Source: an uncultured Curtobacterium sp. (GTDB lineage Bacteria; Actinomycetota; Actinomycetes; Actinomycetales; Microbacteriaceae). From it: a stretch of DNA of 28,803 bases. The number at the start of each line of letters is the position of its first letter. Position 1 is the first letter of the stretch. The notes beneath the pieces were generated by a model. The model saw nothing but the letters and a program-made list of their open reading frames with translations. It made no database searches and was not told the DNA's origin. Location: assembly GCA_913774725.1 (NCBI GenBank), contig CAJYIG010000145.1, positions 1 to 28,803 of the forward strand, written 5' to 3'. Both the position numbers and the translations under genes were made by a program. Positions 22,625 through 28,803 of the stretch are shown here, in pieces.

Positions 22625-22653
22625 ATGGTCGCACGGCCCCTGAACGGGGTCAA
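22625..22653 (-). promoter_or_regulatory. Candidate promoter of the amino acid permease
   Basis: On the minus strand TTGACC (22648-22653) and GACCAT (22625-22630) are 17 bp apart. The -35 is good and the -10 is weak. Confidence 0.4.
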
Positions 22654-22698
22654 ATACGCCGAGGGCCGACGGTGGCCGCCCGGCGTCGGTGCCGGGGA

Positions 22699-22704
22699 TA
22701 CGTT
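22699..22704 (+). promoter_or_regulatory. -10 box of a leaderless promoter for the ABC exporter
   Basis: TACGTT ends 6 nt before ATG 22711, and no ribosome site precedes the ATG. Confidence 0.5.
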
Positions 22705-22710
22705 GGTGCC

Positions 22711-24618
22711 ATGAGCATGGGGCACGGGATGCGTCCGGGTGGTCCCCGCGGCGGCGGGCGGATCTCCAGCGGTGACGTGCAGGCGCAGAGGGCCGCGAAC
22801 GCCGAGGCGCCCCGGATCCCGCACCTGCTCCGACGCATCGCCGGCCTGTTCGTCCCGCACCGTCGCGCCATCGTGCTGACGGTCGTCCTCGTGCTCGTCG
22901 GGGCAGCACTCTCGGTGATCCCGCCGCTGCTCACCCAGCAGGCCTTCGACCGCGGGCTCTTCCCGCCCTCGGGACGGCCCGACCTGCCGGTCCTGTTCGA
23001 GCTGGTCGGCGGGATGGTCGCGCTCTGGATCGCGAGCGCCGGCGTCGGCATCTGGCAGACCTGGCTGACGGCGACCGTGGGCAACAAGGTCATGGGTGCG
23101 ATGCGCATGCGGCTCTTCGCGCACCTGCAGCGGATGGAGCTCGCCTTCTTCACCCGCACGAAGACCGGCGTGATCCAGTCTCGCCTGCAGAACGACGTCG
23201 GCGGCGTCGCGAGCGTGCTCAACAACACGATCTCCTCGGTGCTGGGCAACACGGTCACCGTCATCGCGGCGGTCGTGGCGATGCTGCTGCTCAGCTGGCA
23301 GATGACCCTGGTCGCGGTCGTGCTCCTGCCGCTGCTCGTCATCGCCCAGCGCCGGGTCGGCCAGGTGCGCGCCCGGATCGCCGCGCAGACGCAGGAGTCG
23401 CTGTCCGACATGACCGCGATCACCCAGGAGGCCCTGAGCGTCTCCGGCATCCTGCTCGCCAAGAGCTTCACCCAGCAGCGCAGCGAGACCAAGCGCTACG
23501 AGGACGAGAACCGCAACCAGATCCAGCTGCAGGTCCGGCAGCAGATGTCCGGGCAGTGGTTCTTCGCGATCGTCCAGGTCTTCCTGTCGATCATCCCGGC
23601 GGTCATCTACGTGGTCGCCGCGTACCTGATCATCGGTGACGTCCCGATCACCGCCGGCACCATCGTCGCGTTCACGACCGTGCAGTCGCGCTTGCTCTTC
23701 CCGACCGTCGGCCTGCTGCGGGTGGTGCTCGACCTCCAGACGTCGGGGGCGCTCTTCGCCCGGATCTTCGAGTACCTCGACCTCCGCCCGGCGATCACCG
23801 ACGCCCCCGACGCCCGTCCCGTGGACGAGTCGCGCCTGGGGCACGTGGCCTTCGACGACGTCTCCTTCACGTACCCGGACGGCGAACCGGACAAGCCGAC
23901 CCTGCGCGGGGTCTCGTTCGAGCTGCAGCCCGGCCAGTTCGCGGCGTTCGTCGGGCCGTCCGGCGCGGGCAAGACGACGATCTCGTACCTGGTGCCCCGA
24001 CTGTACGAGGCGTCGGCGGGCAGCGTGCGGTTCGCCGGAGCCGACGTGCGTGACCTGGAGCACGAGGACCTGATGCGCCACGTCGGGATCGTCAGTCAGG
24101 AGACCTACCTGTTCCACGCCTCCATCGGCGACAACCTGCGCTACGCGAAGCCGGACGCGACCGACGCGGAGCTCGAACGTGCCGCCCGTGCGGCGAACAT
24201 CCACGAGACGATCGCCTCGTTCCCGGACGGGTACGACACGGTCGTGGGGGAGCGCGGCTACCGGCTGTCCGGCGGCGAGAAGCAGCGGATCGCGATCGCG
24301 CGCGTGCTGCTGAAGGACCCGCCGGTGCTGGTGCTCGACGAGGCCACGAGTGCGCTGGACTCGATCTCCGAGCACGTGGTGCAGACCGCGCTCGACACGG
24401 CGGCGGCGGGACGCACGACGATCGCGATCGCGCACCGGCTGTCGACGATCCGCGAGGCCGACGTGATCTTCGTGCTCGACCACGGGCGGATCGTCGAGCG
24501 GGGCGACCACGACGAGCTACTCGCACGTGACGGCGTCTACGCTTCGCTCTTCCACCAGCAGAACGATGCGTCGACATCCTTCGTCGCAACCCAGACGACG
24601 ACCGGGCCGGCCACCTAG
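22711..24618 (+). CDS. ABC transporter, fused permease and ATPase (exporter half-transporter)
   Basis: A protein of 635 residues that would work as a homodimer in the membrane. After a ~45-residue Gly/Arg tail come six membrane spans (residues ~50-335). The ATPase domain follows from ~370: Walker A GPSGAGKTTI (Gly415 to Lys421), a Q loop (VSQETYLF), signature LSGGEKQ starting at Leu519, Walker B VLVLDEAT with Asp543 and Glu544, and switch His in IAIAHRLSTI. All catalytic residues are intact. The fusion order (permease, then ATPase) is that of MsbA/LmrA-type exporters; the substrate, lipid or drug, is unknown. ATG 22711 is chosen because it is preceded by a leaderless-type box; the open frame extends upstream across the divergent permease gene but is not coding there. 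Confidence 0.92.
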   Translation: MSMGHGMRPGGPRGGGRISSGDVQAQRAANAEAPRIPHLLRRIAGLFVPHRRAIVLTVVLVLVGAALSVIPPLLTQQAFDRGLFPPSGRPDLPVLFELVGGMVALWIASAGVGIWQTWLTATVGNKVMGAMRMRLFAHLQRMELAFFTRTKTGVIQSRLQNDVGGVASVLNNTISSVLGNTVTVIAAVVAMLLLSWQMTLVAVVLLPLLVIAQRRVGQVRARIAAQTQESLSDMTAITQEALSVSGILLAKSFTQQRSETKRYEDENRNQIQLQVRQQMSGQWFFAIVQVFLSIIPAVIYVVAAYLIIGDVPITAGTIVAFTTVQSRLLFPTVGLLRVVLDLQTSGALFARIFEYLDLRPAITDAPDARPVDESRLGHVAFDDVSFTYPDGEPDKPTLRGVSFELQPGQFAAFVGPSGAGKTTISYLVPRLYEASAGSVRFAGADVRDLEHEDLMRHVGIVSQETYLFHASIGDNLRYAKPDATDAELERAARAANIHETIASFPDGYDTVVGERGYRLSGGEKQRIAIARVLLKDPPVLVLDEATSALDSISEHVVQTALDTAAAGRTTIAIAHRLSTIREADVIFVLDHGRIVERGDHDELLARDGVYASLFHQQNDASTSFVATQTTTGPAT

Positions 24619-24621
24619 ACT
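24616..24621 (+). promoter_or_regulatory. -10 box of a leaderless promoter for cystathionine beta-synthase
   Basis: TAGACT overlaps the TAG stop of the ABC gene and ends 7 nt before GTG 24629. There is no ribosome site. Confidence 0.5.
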
Positions 24622-24628
24622 CTGCCGC

Positions 24629-25993
24629 GTGCGTTACGCGAACTCCGTCGTCGACCTGGTCGGTGACACCCCGCTCGTCCGACTGAACCGTGTCACCGAG
24701 GGCATCCGGGCGACCGTCCTGGTCAAGGTGGAGTACCTCAACCCGGGCGGTTCGTCGAAGGACCGCATCGCCACGCGGATCATCGACGCGGCCGAGGCCT
24801 CCGGTGAGCTCCGCCCCGGGGGCACGATCGTCGAGCCGACCTCGGGCAACACCGGCGTGGGCCTCGCACTCGTCGCCCAGCAGCGCGGGTACCGCTGCGT
24901 CTTCGTGCTGCCGGACAAGGTGGGCGAGGACAAGCGGAACGTCCTGACCGCGTACGGCGCCGAGATCGTGGTGACGCCGACCGCCGTCGCACCCGACCAC
25001 CCCGAGTCGTACTACTCGGTGTCGGACCGGCTCGTGCGGGAGATCCCCGGTGCCTACAAGCCGAACCAGTACGCGAACCCGAACGGCCCGCGCAGCCACT
25101 ACGAGACCACGGGCCCGGAGATCTGGCGCGACACCGAGGGACGGCTGACGCACTTCGTCGCCGGCGTCGGCACCGGCGGCACCATCTCGGGCACCGGTCG
25201 CTTCCTGAAGGAGGCGTCCGACGGCCGCGTCCGGATCGTGGGCGCCGACCCCGAGGGCTCCGTCTACTCGGGCGGCACCGGTCGGCCCTACCTGGTCGAG
25301 GGCGTCGGCGAGGACTTCTGGCCCGGCGCCTACGATGCCGGGGTCCCCGACGAGATCATCGCCGTCACCGACGCCGAGTCCTTCGCGATGACGCGGCGGC
25401 TCGCGCGCGAGGAGGGCCTGCTCGTCGGCGGGTCGAGCGGCATGGCCGTCGTGGCCGCCCTGCGTGCCGCACGCGACCTGACCGAGGACGACGTGGTCGT
25501 GGTGCTGCTGCCGGACGGCGGCCGCGGGTACCTCGGCAAGATCTTCAACGACCGGTGGATGCGCTCCTACGGCTTCGCCGACGGCGACGACGCCCGTACG
25601 GTCGGCGCGGTCGTCGCGGACAAGGGCGGTCGCCTGCCCGACCTCGTGCACGCCCACCCGTCGGACACCGTCCGCGACGTGGTGGAGATCATGTCGACCT
25701 ACGGTGTCTCGCAGATGCCCGTCCTGAGCGCCGAGCCGCCGGTCGTGATCGGCGAGGTCGTCGGCGCCGTCGCCGAGAAGGACCTGCTCGAGCAGGTCTT
25801 CACCGGTGCCGCCGCGATGACCGACGCGGTGAGCGGCTTCGTCGGCGACCCGCTGCCCCTGATCGGCACCGGTGAGTCGCTGACCGCCGCCCGTCGGGCG
25901 CTCGAGACGGTCGACGCGCTGCTCGTCGTCGACGACGGCAAGCCCGTCACCGTGCTCACCCGGCACGACCTGCTCACGTCGCTGTCCGAGTGA
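24629..25993 (+). CDS. cbs: Cystathionine beta-synthase, PLP enzyme with C-terminal CBS pair
   Basis: A protein of 454 residues. It condenses serine and homocysteine to cystathionine, the first step of reverse transsulfuration. The fold type II PLP core has Lys44 in PGGSSKDR (Schiff base), the TSGNTGVGLAL loop, and GTGGTISGTGRFLK, which binds the PLP phosphate. Unlike plain O-acetylserine sulfhydrylases, it continues into two CBS domains from about residue 335 (VHAHPSDTVRDVVEIMSTYG and the final VLTRHDLL). GTG 24629 starts the conserved RYANSVVDLVGDTPLVRLN sequence directly. The next gene, cystathionine gamma-synthase, starts 62 bp later, so both are probably one unit. The absence of a heme-binding N-terminal domain is normal for bacteria. 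Confidence 0.92.
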   Translation: MRYANSVVDLVGDTPLVRLNRVTEGIRATVLVKVEYLNPGGSSKDRIATRIIDAAEASGELRPGGTIVEPTSGNTGVGLALVAQQRGYRCVFVLPDKVGEDKRNVLTAYGAEIVVTPTAVAPDHPESYYSVSDRLVREIPGAYKPNQYANPNGPRSHYETTGPEIWRDTEGRLTHFVAGVGTGGTISGTGRFLKEASDGRVRIVGADPEGSVYSGGTGRPYLVEGVGEDFWPGAYDAGVPDEIIAVTDAESFAMTRRLAREEGLLVGGSSGMAVVAALRAARDLTEDDVVVVLLPDGGRGYLGKIFNDRWMRSYGFADGDDARTVGAVVADKGGRLPDLVHAHPSDTVRDVVEIMSTYGVSQMPVLSAEPPVVIGEVVGAVAEKDLLEQVFTGAAAMTDAVSGFVGDPLPLIGTGESLTAARRALETVDALLVVDDGKPVTVLTRHDLLTSLSE

Positions 25994-26055
25994 CGTCGGT
26001 CCAGCAGACCCCCCACGCCCGACCCGCAGTCCCGATCCACGAGGAACCCCAGCGC

Positions 26056-27201
26056 ATGACCGAGTTCGCCACCCGCGCCGTCCACGCCGGCCAGGAGCCC
26101 GACGCCACGACCGGTGCCGTCATCCCGCCCATCCACGTCACGAGCACCTACGTGCAGGACGGCGTGGGCGCCATGCGGAACGGGTACGAGTACTCCCGCG
26201 GCGGCAACCCGACGCGGGACGCCCTGCAGACCCTGCTCGCCGACCTCGACGGCGGCGTCGCCGCGTACTCGTTCGCGTCCGGCCTGGCCGCCGAGGACGC
26301 CCTGCTCCGCGCGTACCTCGAGCCGGGAGCCCGCGTCGTGATGGGCAACGACGTCTACGGCGGCACGCACCGCCTGGTGAACCGCCTGCACGTGCCGTGG
26401 GGCGTCGAGCTCGTCGTCGTCGACATGAGCGACGTCGACCGGGTCCGCGCAGCGCTGGAGGGCGCGCCCGCGAAGACCGTGCTCTGGGTCGAGACGCCGA
26501 CGAACCCGCTCATGAAGATCGCGGACATCGCGCTGCTGTCCGAGGTCGGGCACGCCGCCGGCGCACTGGTCGTCGTCGACAACACCTTCGCGTCGCCGTA
26601 CCTGCAGCAGCCGCTGTCGCTCGGTGCGGACGCCGTCTCGTACTCCACGACGAAGTACCTCGGCGGGCACTCCGACGTCGTCGGCGGCGCGGTCGTCCTG
26701 CGGGACGAGGCGTTCGCGGAGCAGGTCGGCTTCCTGCAGTTCGGTGCGGGCGCGATCGCATCGCCGTTCGACGCCTTCCTGACGACCCGCGGCATCAAGA
26801 CGCTGCCGGTCCGGATGGAACGGCACTCGTCGAACGCGCAGGCCGTGGCCGAGGCGCTCGTCTCCGCGCCGGGCGTCGAGCGCGTCTACTACCCGGGTCT
26901 GTCGGACCATCCCGGGCACGAGGTCGCCGCGAAGCAGATGCGCGGCTTCGGCGGGATGCTGTCCGTCGCCCTGACCGGCGGACCCGAGGCAGCGAAGCGC
27001 TTCGTCGAGTCCACCGAGGTCTTCACGCTCGCCGAGTCCCTCGGCGGCGTCGAGTCGCTCATCGGCTACCCGAGCGAGATGACGCACGCCTCGGTCAAGG
27101 GCACCGAGCTCGCCGTCCCGGAGAACGTCGTCCGCCTGTCGGTGGGCATCGAGGACCAGGGCGACCTCGTCGCAGACGTGCTGCAGGCGCTGTCGCGCTG
27201 A
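26056..27201 (+). CDS. metB: Cystathionine gamma-synthase / gamma-lyase family PLP enzyme
   Basis: A protein of 381 residues, typical for MetB. The Cys/Met metabolism PLP family signature is clear: FATRAVHAGQEPDATTGAVI then PPIHVTSTYVQ, YEYSRGGNPTRDALQ, ASGLAAEDALL, VVVDNTFASPYLQ and SYSTTKYLGGHSDVVGG, with Lys200 as the Schiff-base lysine. Cystathionine gamma-synthase makes cystathionine from an acylated homoserine and cysteine; close relatives cleave cystathionine to cysteine. Linkage to cystathionine beta-synthase suggests that the lyase direction may matter here. ATG 26056 is preferred with GAGGAA (26041-26046) upstream; GTG 25990, overlapping the previous stop, would add 22 residues not seen in the family. 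Confidence 0.92.
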   Translation: MTEFATRAVHAGQEPDATTGAVIPPIHVTSTYVQDGVGAMRNGYEYSRGGNPTRDALQTLLADLDGGVAAYSFASGLAAEDALLRAYLEPGARVVMGNDVYGGTHRLVNRLHVPWGVELVVVDMSDVDRVRAALEGAPAKTVLWVETPTNPLMKIADIALLSEVGHAAGALVVVDNTFASPYLQQPLSLGADAVSYSTTKYLGGHSDVVGGAVVLRDEAFAEQVGFLQFGAGAIASPFDAFLTTRGIKTLPVRMERHSSNAQAVAEALVSAPGVERVYYPGLSDHPGHEVAAKQMRGFGGMLSVALTGGPEAAKRFVESTEVFTLAESLGGVESLIGYPSEMTHASVKGTELAVPENVVRLSVGIEDQGDLVADVLQALSR

Positions 27202-27247
27202 CCACGTCGCGCCGACGGTCCCGGTGACCACGGCCGGTGCCGCTGTG

Positions 27248-27300
27248 GTGACGGACGGGAGGCTCCCCACCGGACCGGTGGGGAGCCTCCCGTCCGTCAC
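27248..27300 (+). terminator. Terminator after metB with a 25-bp perfect stem
   Basis: Bases 27248-27272 are the exact complement of 27276-27300, closing on a GAC loop. It starts 47 bp after the metB stop codon. There is no U tract. It is symmetrical and should work on either strand. Confidence 0.85.
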
Positions 27301-27331
27301 GAGGAGGCGAGGGATCGTCGGCGCCGCCCCC

Positions 27332-27337
27332 TAGGCT
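27332..27337 (+). promoter_or_regulatory. -10 box of a leaderless promoter for the MFS transporter
   Basis: TAGGCT ends 6 nt before GTG 27344, with no ribosome site nearby. The same hexamer precedes the aminotransferase at the other end of the window. Confidence 0.5.
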
Positions 27338-27343
27338 GGTCCG

Positions 27344-28744
27344 GTGAGCAGCGTGGCGAGGAGGTCGGGGATCCTCAGTGGGCGCTACGCGCTCGCCACG
27401 CTCGGCATGGTCGCCATCGTCGGTGTGGCGGCGTTCCAGAACCTCGCCATGACGACGGTGATGCCGGAGATCAGTCGCGACCTCGACGGACAGACCCTCT
27501 ACGCGCTCGCCTTCGCGGCCCCGCTCGCAGCCGGCGTGCCCGGGATGGTGCTCGCGGGAACGTGGACGGACCGTTCCGGCGGGCGGATCGTCGCCTGGGT
27601 GTCGGCGGCGTTCTTCGCGATCGGCACGGCCGTGGTGATGACCGCGCCGACGATGGAGGTGTTCCTGGCCGGTCGACTCGTCGAGGGATTCGGAGCCGGC
27701 GCGATCGACGTCGTGCTGTACGTGCTCGTCGCCCGGATCTTCCCGGCCGAGCTGCACGGCCCGGTGTTCGCCGGGTTCGCCGCCGCGTGGGTCGTGCCCG
27801 CGCTCGTCGGGCCGGCGCTCGCGGGACTCGTGACCGAGGTGTGGGGCTGGCACTGGGTCTTCGCAGGAGCCCTCGTGATCGCGGTCGTCGCCTTCGCGCT
27901 GCTCGTCCCGACGCTGGCACGCCTGCACGCGCCGCCGGTCGAGCGTCGGCCGCCGTGGCGGGCGGGGCGCATCGGTTGGTCGGTCGCGGCTGCCGTCGCC
28001 ATCCTGCTGCTCAACGTCGCGCCGGACCTCGGACCGTGGGCGCGGGTCGTGGCGGTCGTCGTCGGGGTCGTCGGCGCGTGGGCGGCGCTGCGGCCCCTCC
28101 TGCCGGCGGGCACCTTCCGGGCCGCCGCGGGCCTGCCGTCCGTGGTGCTCCTGCGCGGCCTGGTCGCCGCCGCGTTCTTCGGCAGCGAGGCCTACGTACC
28201 GTTCCTGCTGCAGGAACGGCACGGCCTGAGCGCCTCGGCCGCGGGACTCGCGTTGACCGTGGCAGCGCTGAGCTGGGCCGGGGCGAGCTGGCTGCACGGC
28301 CGGCTCGGGGAGCAGCGGCTCACCGCGTCCCGGACCTTCGGTGCCGGACTCTCGCTCGTCCTGGTCAGCCTGGTCAGCGCGCTCGCCGTCGCGGTGTGGG
28401 ACCTGCCGTGGTGGCTGCTCGTGGCGGGGTGGTTCGTGGGCGGTGCGGGCATGGGCGCGATGTACCCGCGGCTGTCGATGCTGACGCTGCGGTTCTCCGG
28501 CGAGGGCGACGACGGATTCGCGAGCTCGGCGCTCACGATCGCCGACGCCTCGGGCAGCGTCGTCGGCCTCGCGGTCACGGGGCTGCTCTTCGTCGGCAGC
28601 GGGGGAGCCGAGGGGGCGTGGTCGTTCCCGCTCGTGTTCGTCGCGATGACGGTGATCGCGCTCCTCGGAACGGTGGCGGTGCGGCGGCTCGGCCCCGTGC
28701 CCGCGCCGCTGGCGCCCCGCGCCGCCGCATCCGACCGGCGGTAG
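27344..28744 (+). CDS. Major facilitator superfamily transporter, probable multidrug efflux type
   Basis: A protein of 466 residues with at least 12 membrane spans. Span 1 contains the drug-efflux-like pattern FQNLAMTTVMPEISRDLDG. The loop between spans 2 and 3 has a motif-A-like GTWTDRSGGRIVAW, and the next helices show LAGRLVEGFGAGAIDVVLYV, a feature of the proton antiporter group. The protein belongs with the DHA2/EmrB-like efflux families by these motifs; the substrate is unknown. GTG 27344 follows a leaderless-type promoter. It is separated from metB by a strong terminator and thus is an independent unit. Confidence 0.87.
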   Translation: MSSVARRSGILSGRYALATLGMVAIVGVAAFQNLAMTTVMPEISRDLDGQTLYALAFAAPLAAGVPGMVLAGTWTDRSGGRIVAWVSAAFFAIGTAVVMTAPTMEVFLAGRLVEGFGAGAIDVVLYVLVARIFPAELHGPVFAGFAAAWVVPALVGPALAGLVTEVWGWHWVFAGALVIAVVAFALLVPTLARLHAPPVERRPPWRAGRIGWSVAAAVAILLLNVAPDLGPWARVVAVVVGVVGAWAALRPLLPAGTFRAAAGLPSVVLLRGLVAAAFFGSEAYVPFLLQERHGLSASAAGLALTVAALSWAGASWLHGRLGEQRLTASRTFGAGLSLVLVSLVSALAVAVWDLPWWLLVAGWFVGGAGMGAMYPRLSMLTLRFSGEGDDGFASSALTIADASGSVVGLAVTGLLFVGSGGAEGAWSFPLVFVAMTVIALLGTVAVRRLGPVPAPLAPRAAASDRR

Positions 28745-28747
28745 CGT
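28742..28747 (+). promoter_or_regulatory. Possible -10 box for the gene at the right edge
   Basis: TAGCGT overlaps the MFS stop codon and would start transcription near 28754, leaving a 22-nt leader with a ribosome site. No -35 was recognised. Confidence 0.35.
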
Positions 28748-28775
28748 GGGGGTCCGATCGAGCCGAGGAGGTCCC

Positions 28776-28803
28776 GTGCGCACCAGCGTCGTCGCCGTCC
28801 TCG
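28776..28803 (+). CDS. Start of an unidentified gene, cut by the window edge
   Basis: GTG 28776 follows a strong ribosome site GAGGAGGT (28765-28772). Nine codons are present (V-R-T-S-V-V-A-V-L), which could begin a signal peptide, membrane helix or beta strand. No product can be assigned. Confidence 0.5.

Noticed and set aside
22588..24510. Open minus-strand frame upstream of the amino acid permease
   Set aside because: It is antisense to the ABC exporter, whose motifs are complete, and its Asp/Arg/Val-rich sequence has no domain.

Overview
The window is high-GC DNA with actinobacterial features: GTG and TTG starts, leaderless genes with a TANNNT box 6-8 nt before the start codon, and the order aminotransferase / tRNA-Trp / secE / nusG / rplK / rplA. 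Gene content and style suggest the family Microbacteriaceae, with a Curtobacterium-like organism as the best guess. That genus guess is inference, because no 16S gene or database search is available. The sequence looks chromosomal. I see no rRNA, CRISPR array, transposase or phage structural genes.

Layout. (1) 1-3744 is core information processing: a 5' part of an aspartate-type aminotransferase (minus strand, running off the left edge), tRNA-Trp(CCA), secE, nusG with a very long acidic N-terminus, then rplK-rplA behind a structured leader and closed by a strong terminator. (2) 3766-5147 holds a Pr6Pr-type membrane protein and a convergent YqaJ-like nuclease whose stop codons share one CTAG. 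(3) 5195-12973 is a carbohydrate utilisation locus: a divergent ROK repressor, a TIM-barrel sugar isomerase/epimerase, a Gfo/Idh/MocA oxidoreductase, a lipoprotein sugar-binding protein and two permeases without an ATPase gene, then a TolB-like propeller protein. Strong hairpins separate the binding-protein gene from its neighbours. (4) 13001-16273 is a minus-strand operon of an acyl-CoA-dehydrogenase-like flavoprotein, a fused PIG-L deacetylase/NodS-like methyltransferase and a family 2 glycosyltransferase. The last junction carries a 32-bp tandem repeat that creates two 11-codon mini-ORFs linked by GTGA overlaps. (5) 16359-18618 is an OmpR-type response regulator overlapping its histidine kinase. 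(6) 18667-19887 is rplJ-rplL with its own promoter, an L10-type leader containing an intrinsic terminator with a U tract, and a strong final terminator. (7) 19901-21155 is a small accessory patch: a DUF559/AbiEi-like gene between copies of a short repeat, next to a G-rich tract. (8) 21163-28803 holds an APC amino acid permease, a divergent ABC exporter, cystathionine beta-synthase, cystathionine gamma-synthase, a 25-bp perfect terminator stem, an MFS transporter, and the first codons of one more gene.

How parts work together. The sugar locus reads as a ROK-controlled import and oxidation pathway that probably borrows a shared MsiK-type ATPase. The flavoprotein / PIG-L-methyltransferase / glycosyltransferase set looks like a tailoring operon for an unknown glycoconjugate and is the least understood system here. 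The cystathionine pair interconverts homocysteine and cysteine through cystathionine. The L11-L1 and L10-L7/L12 genes, often close together in bacteria, are separated here by about 15 kb of unrelated genes, and each pair has its own candidate promoter, structured leader and terminator.
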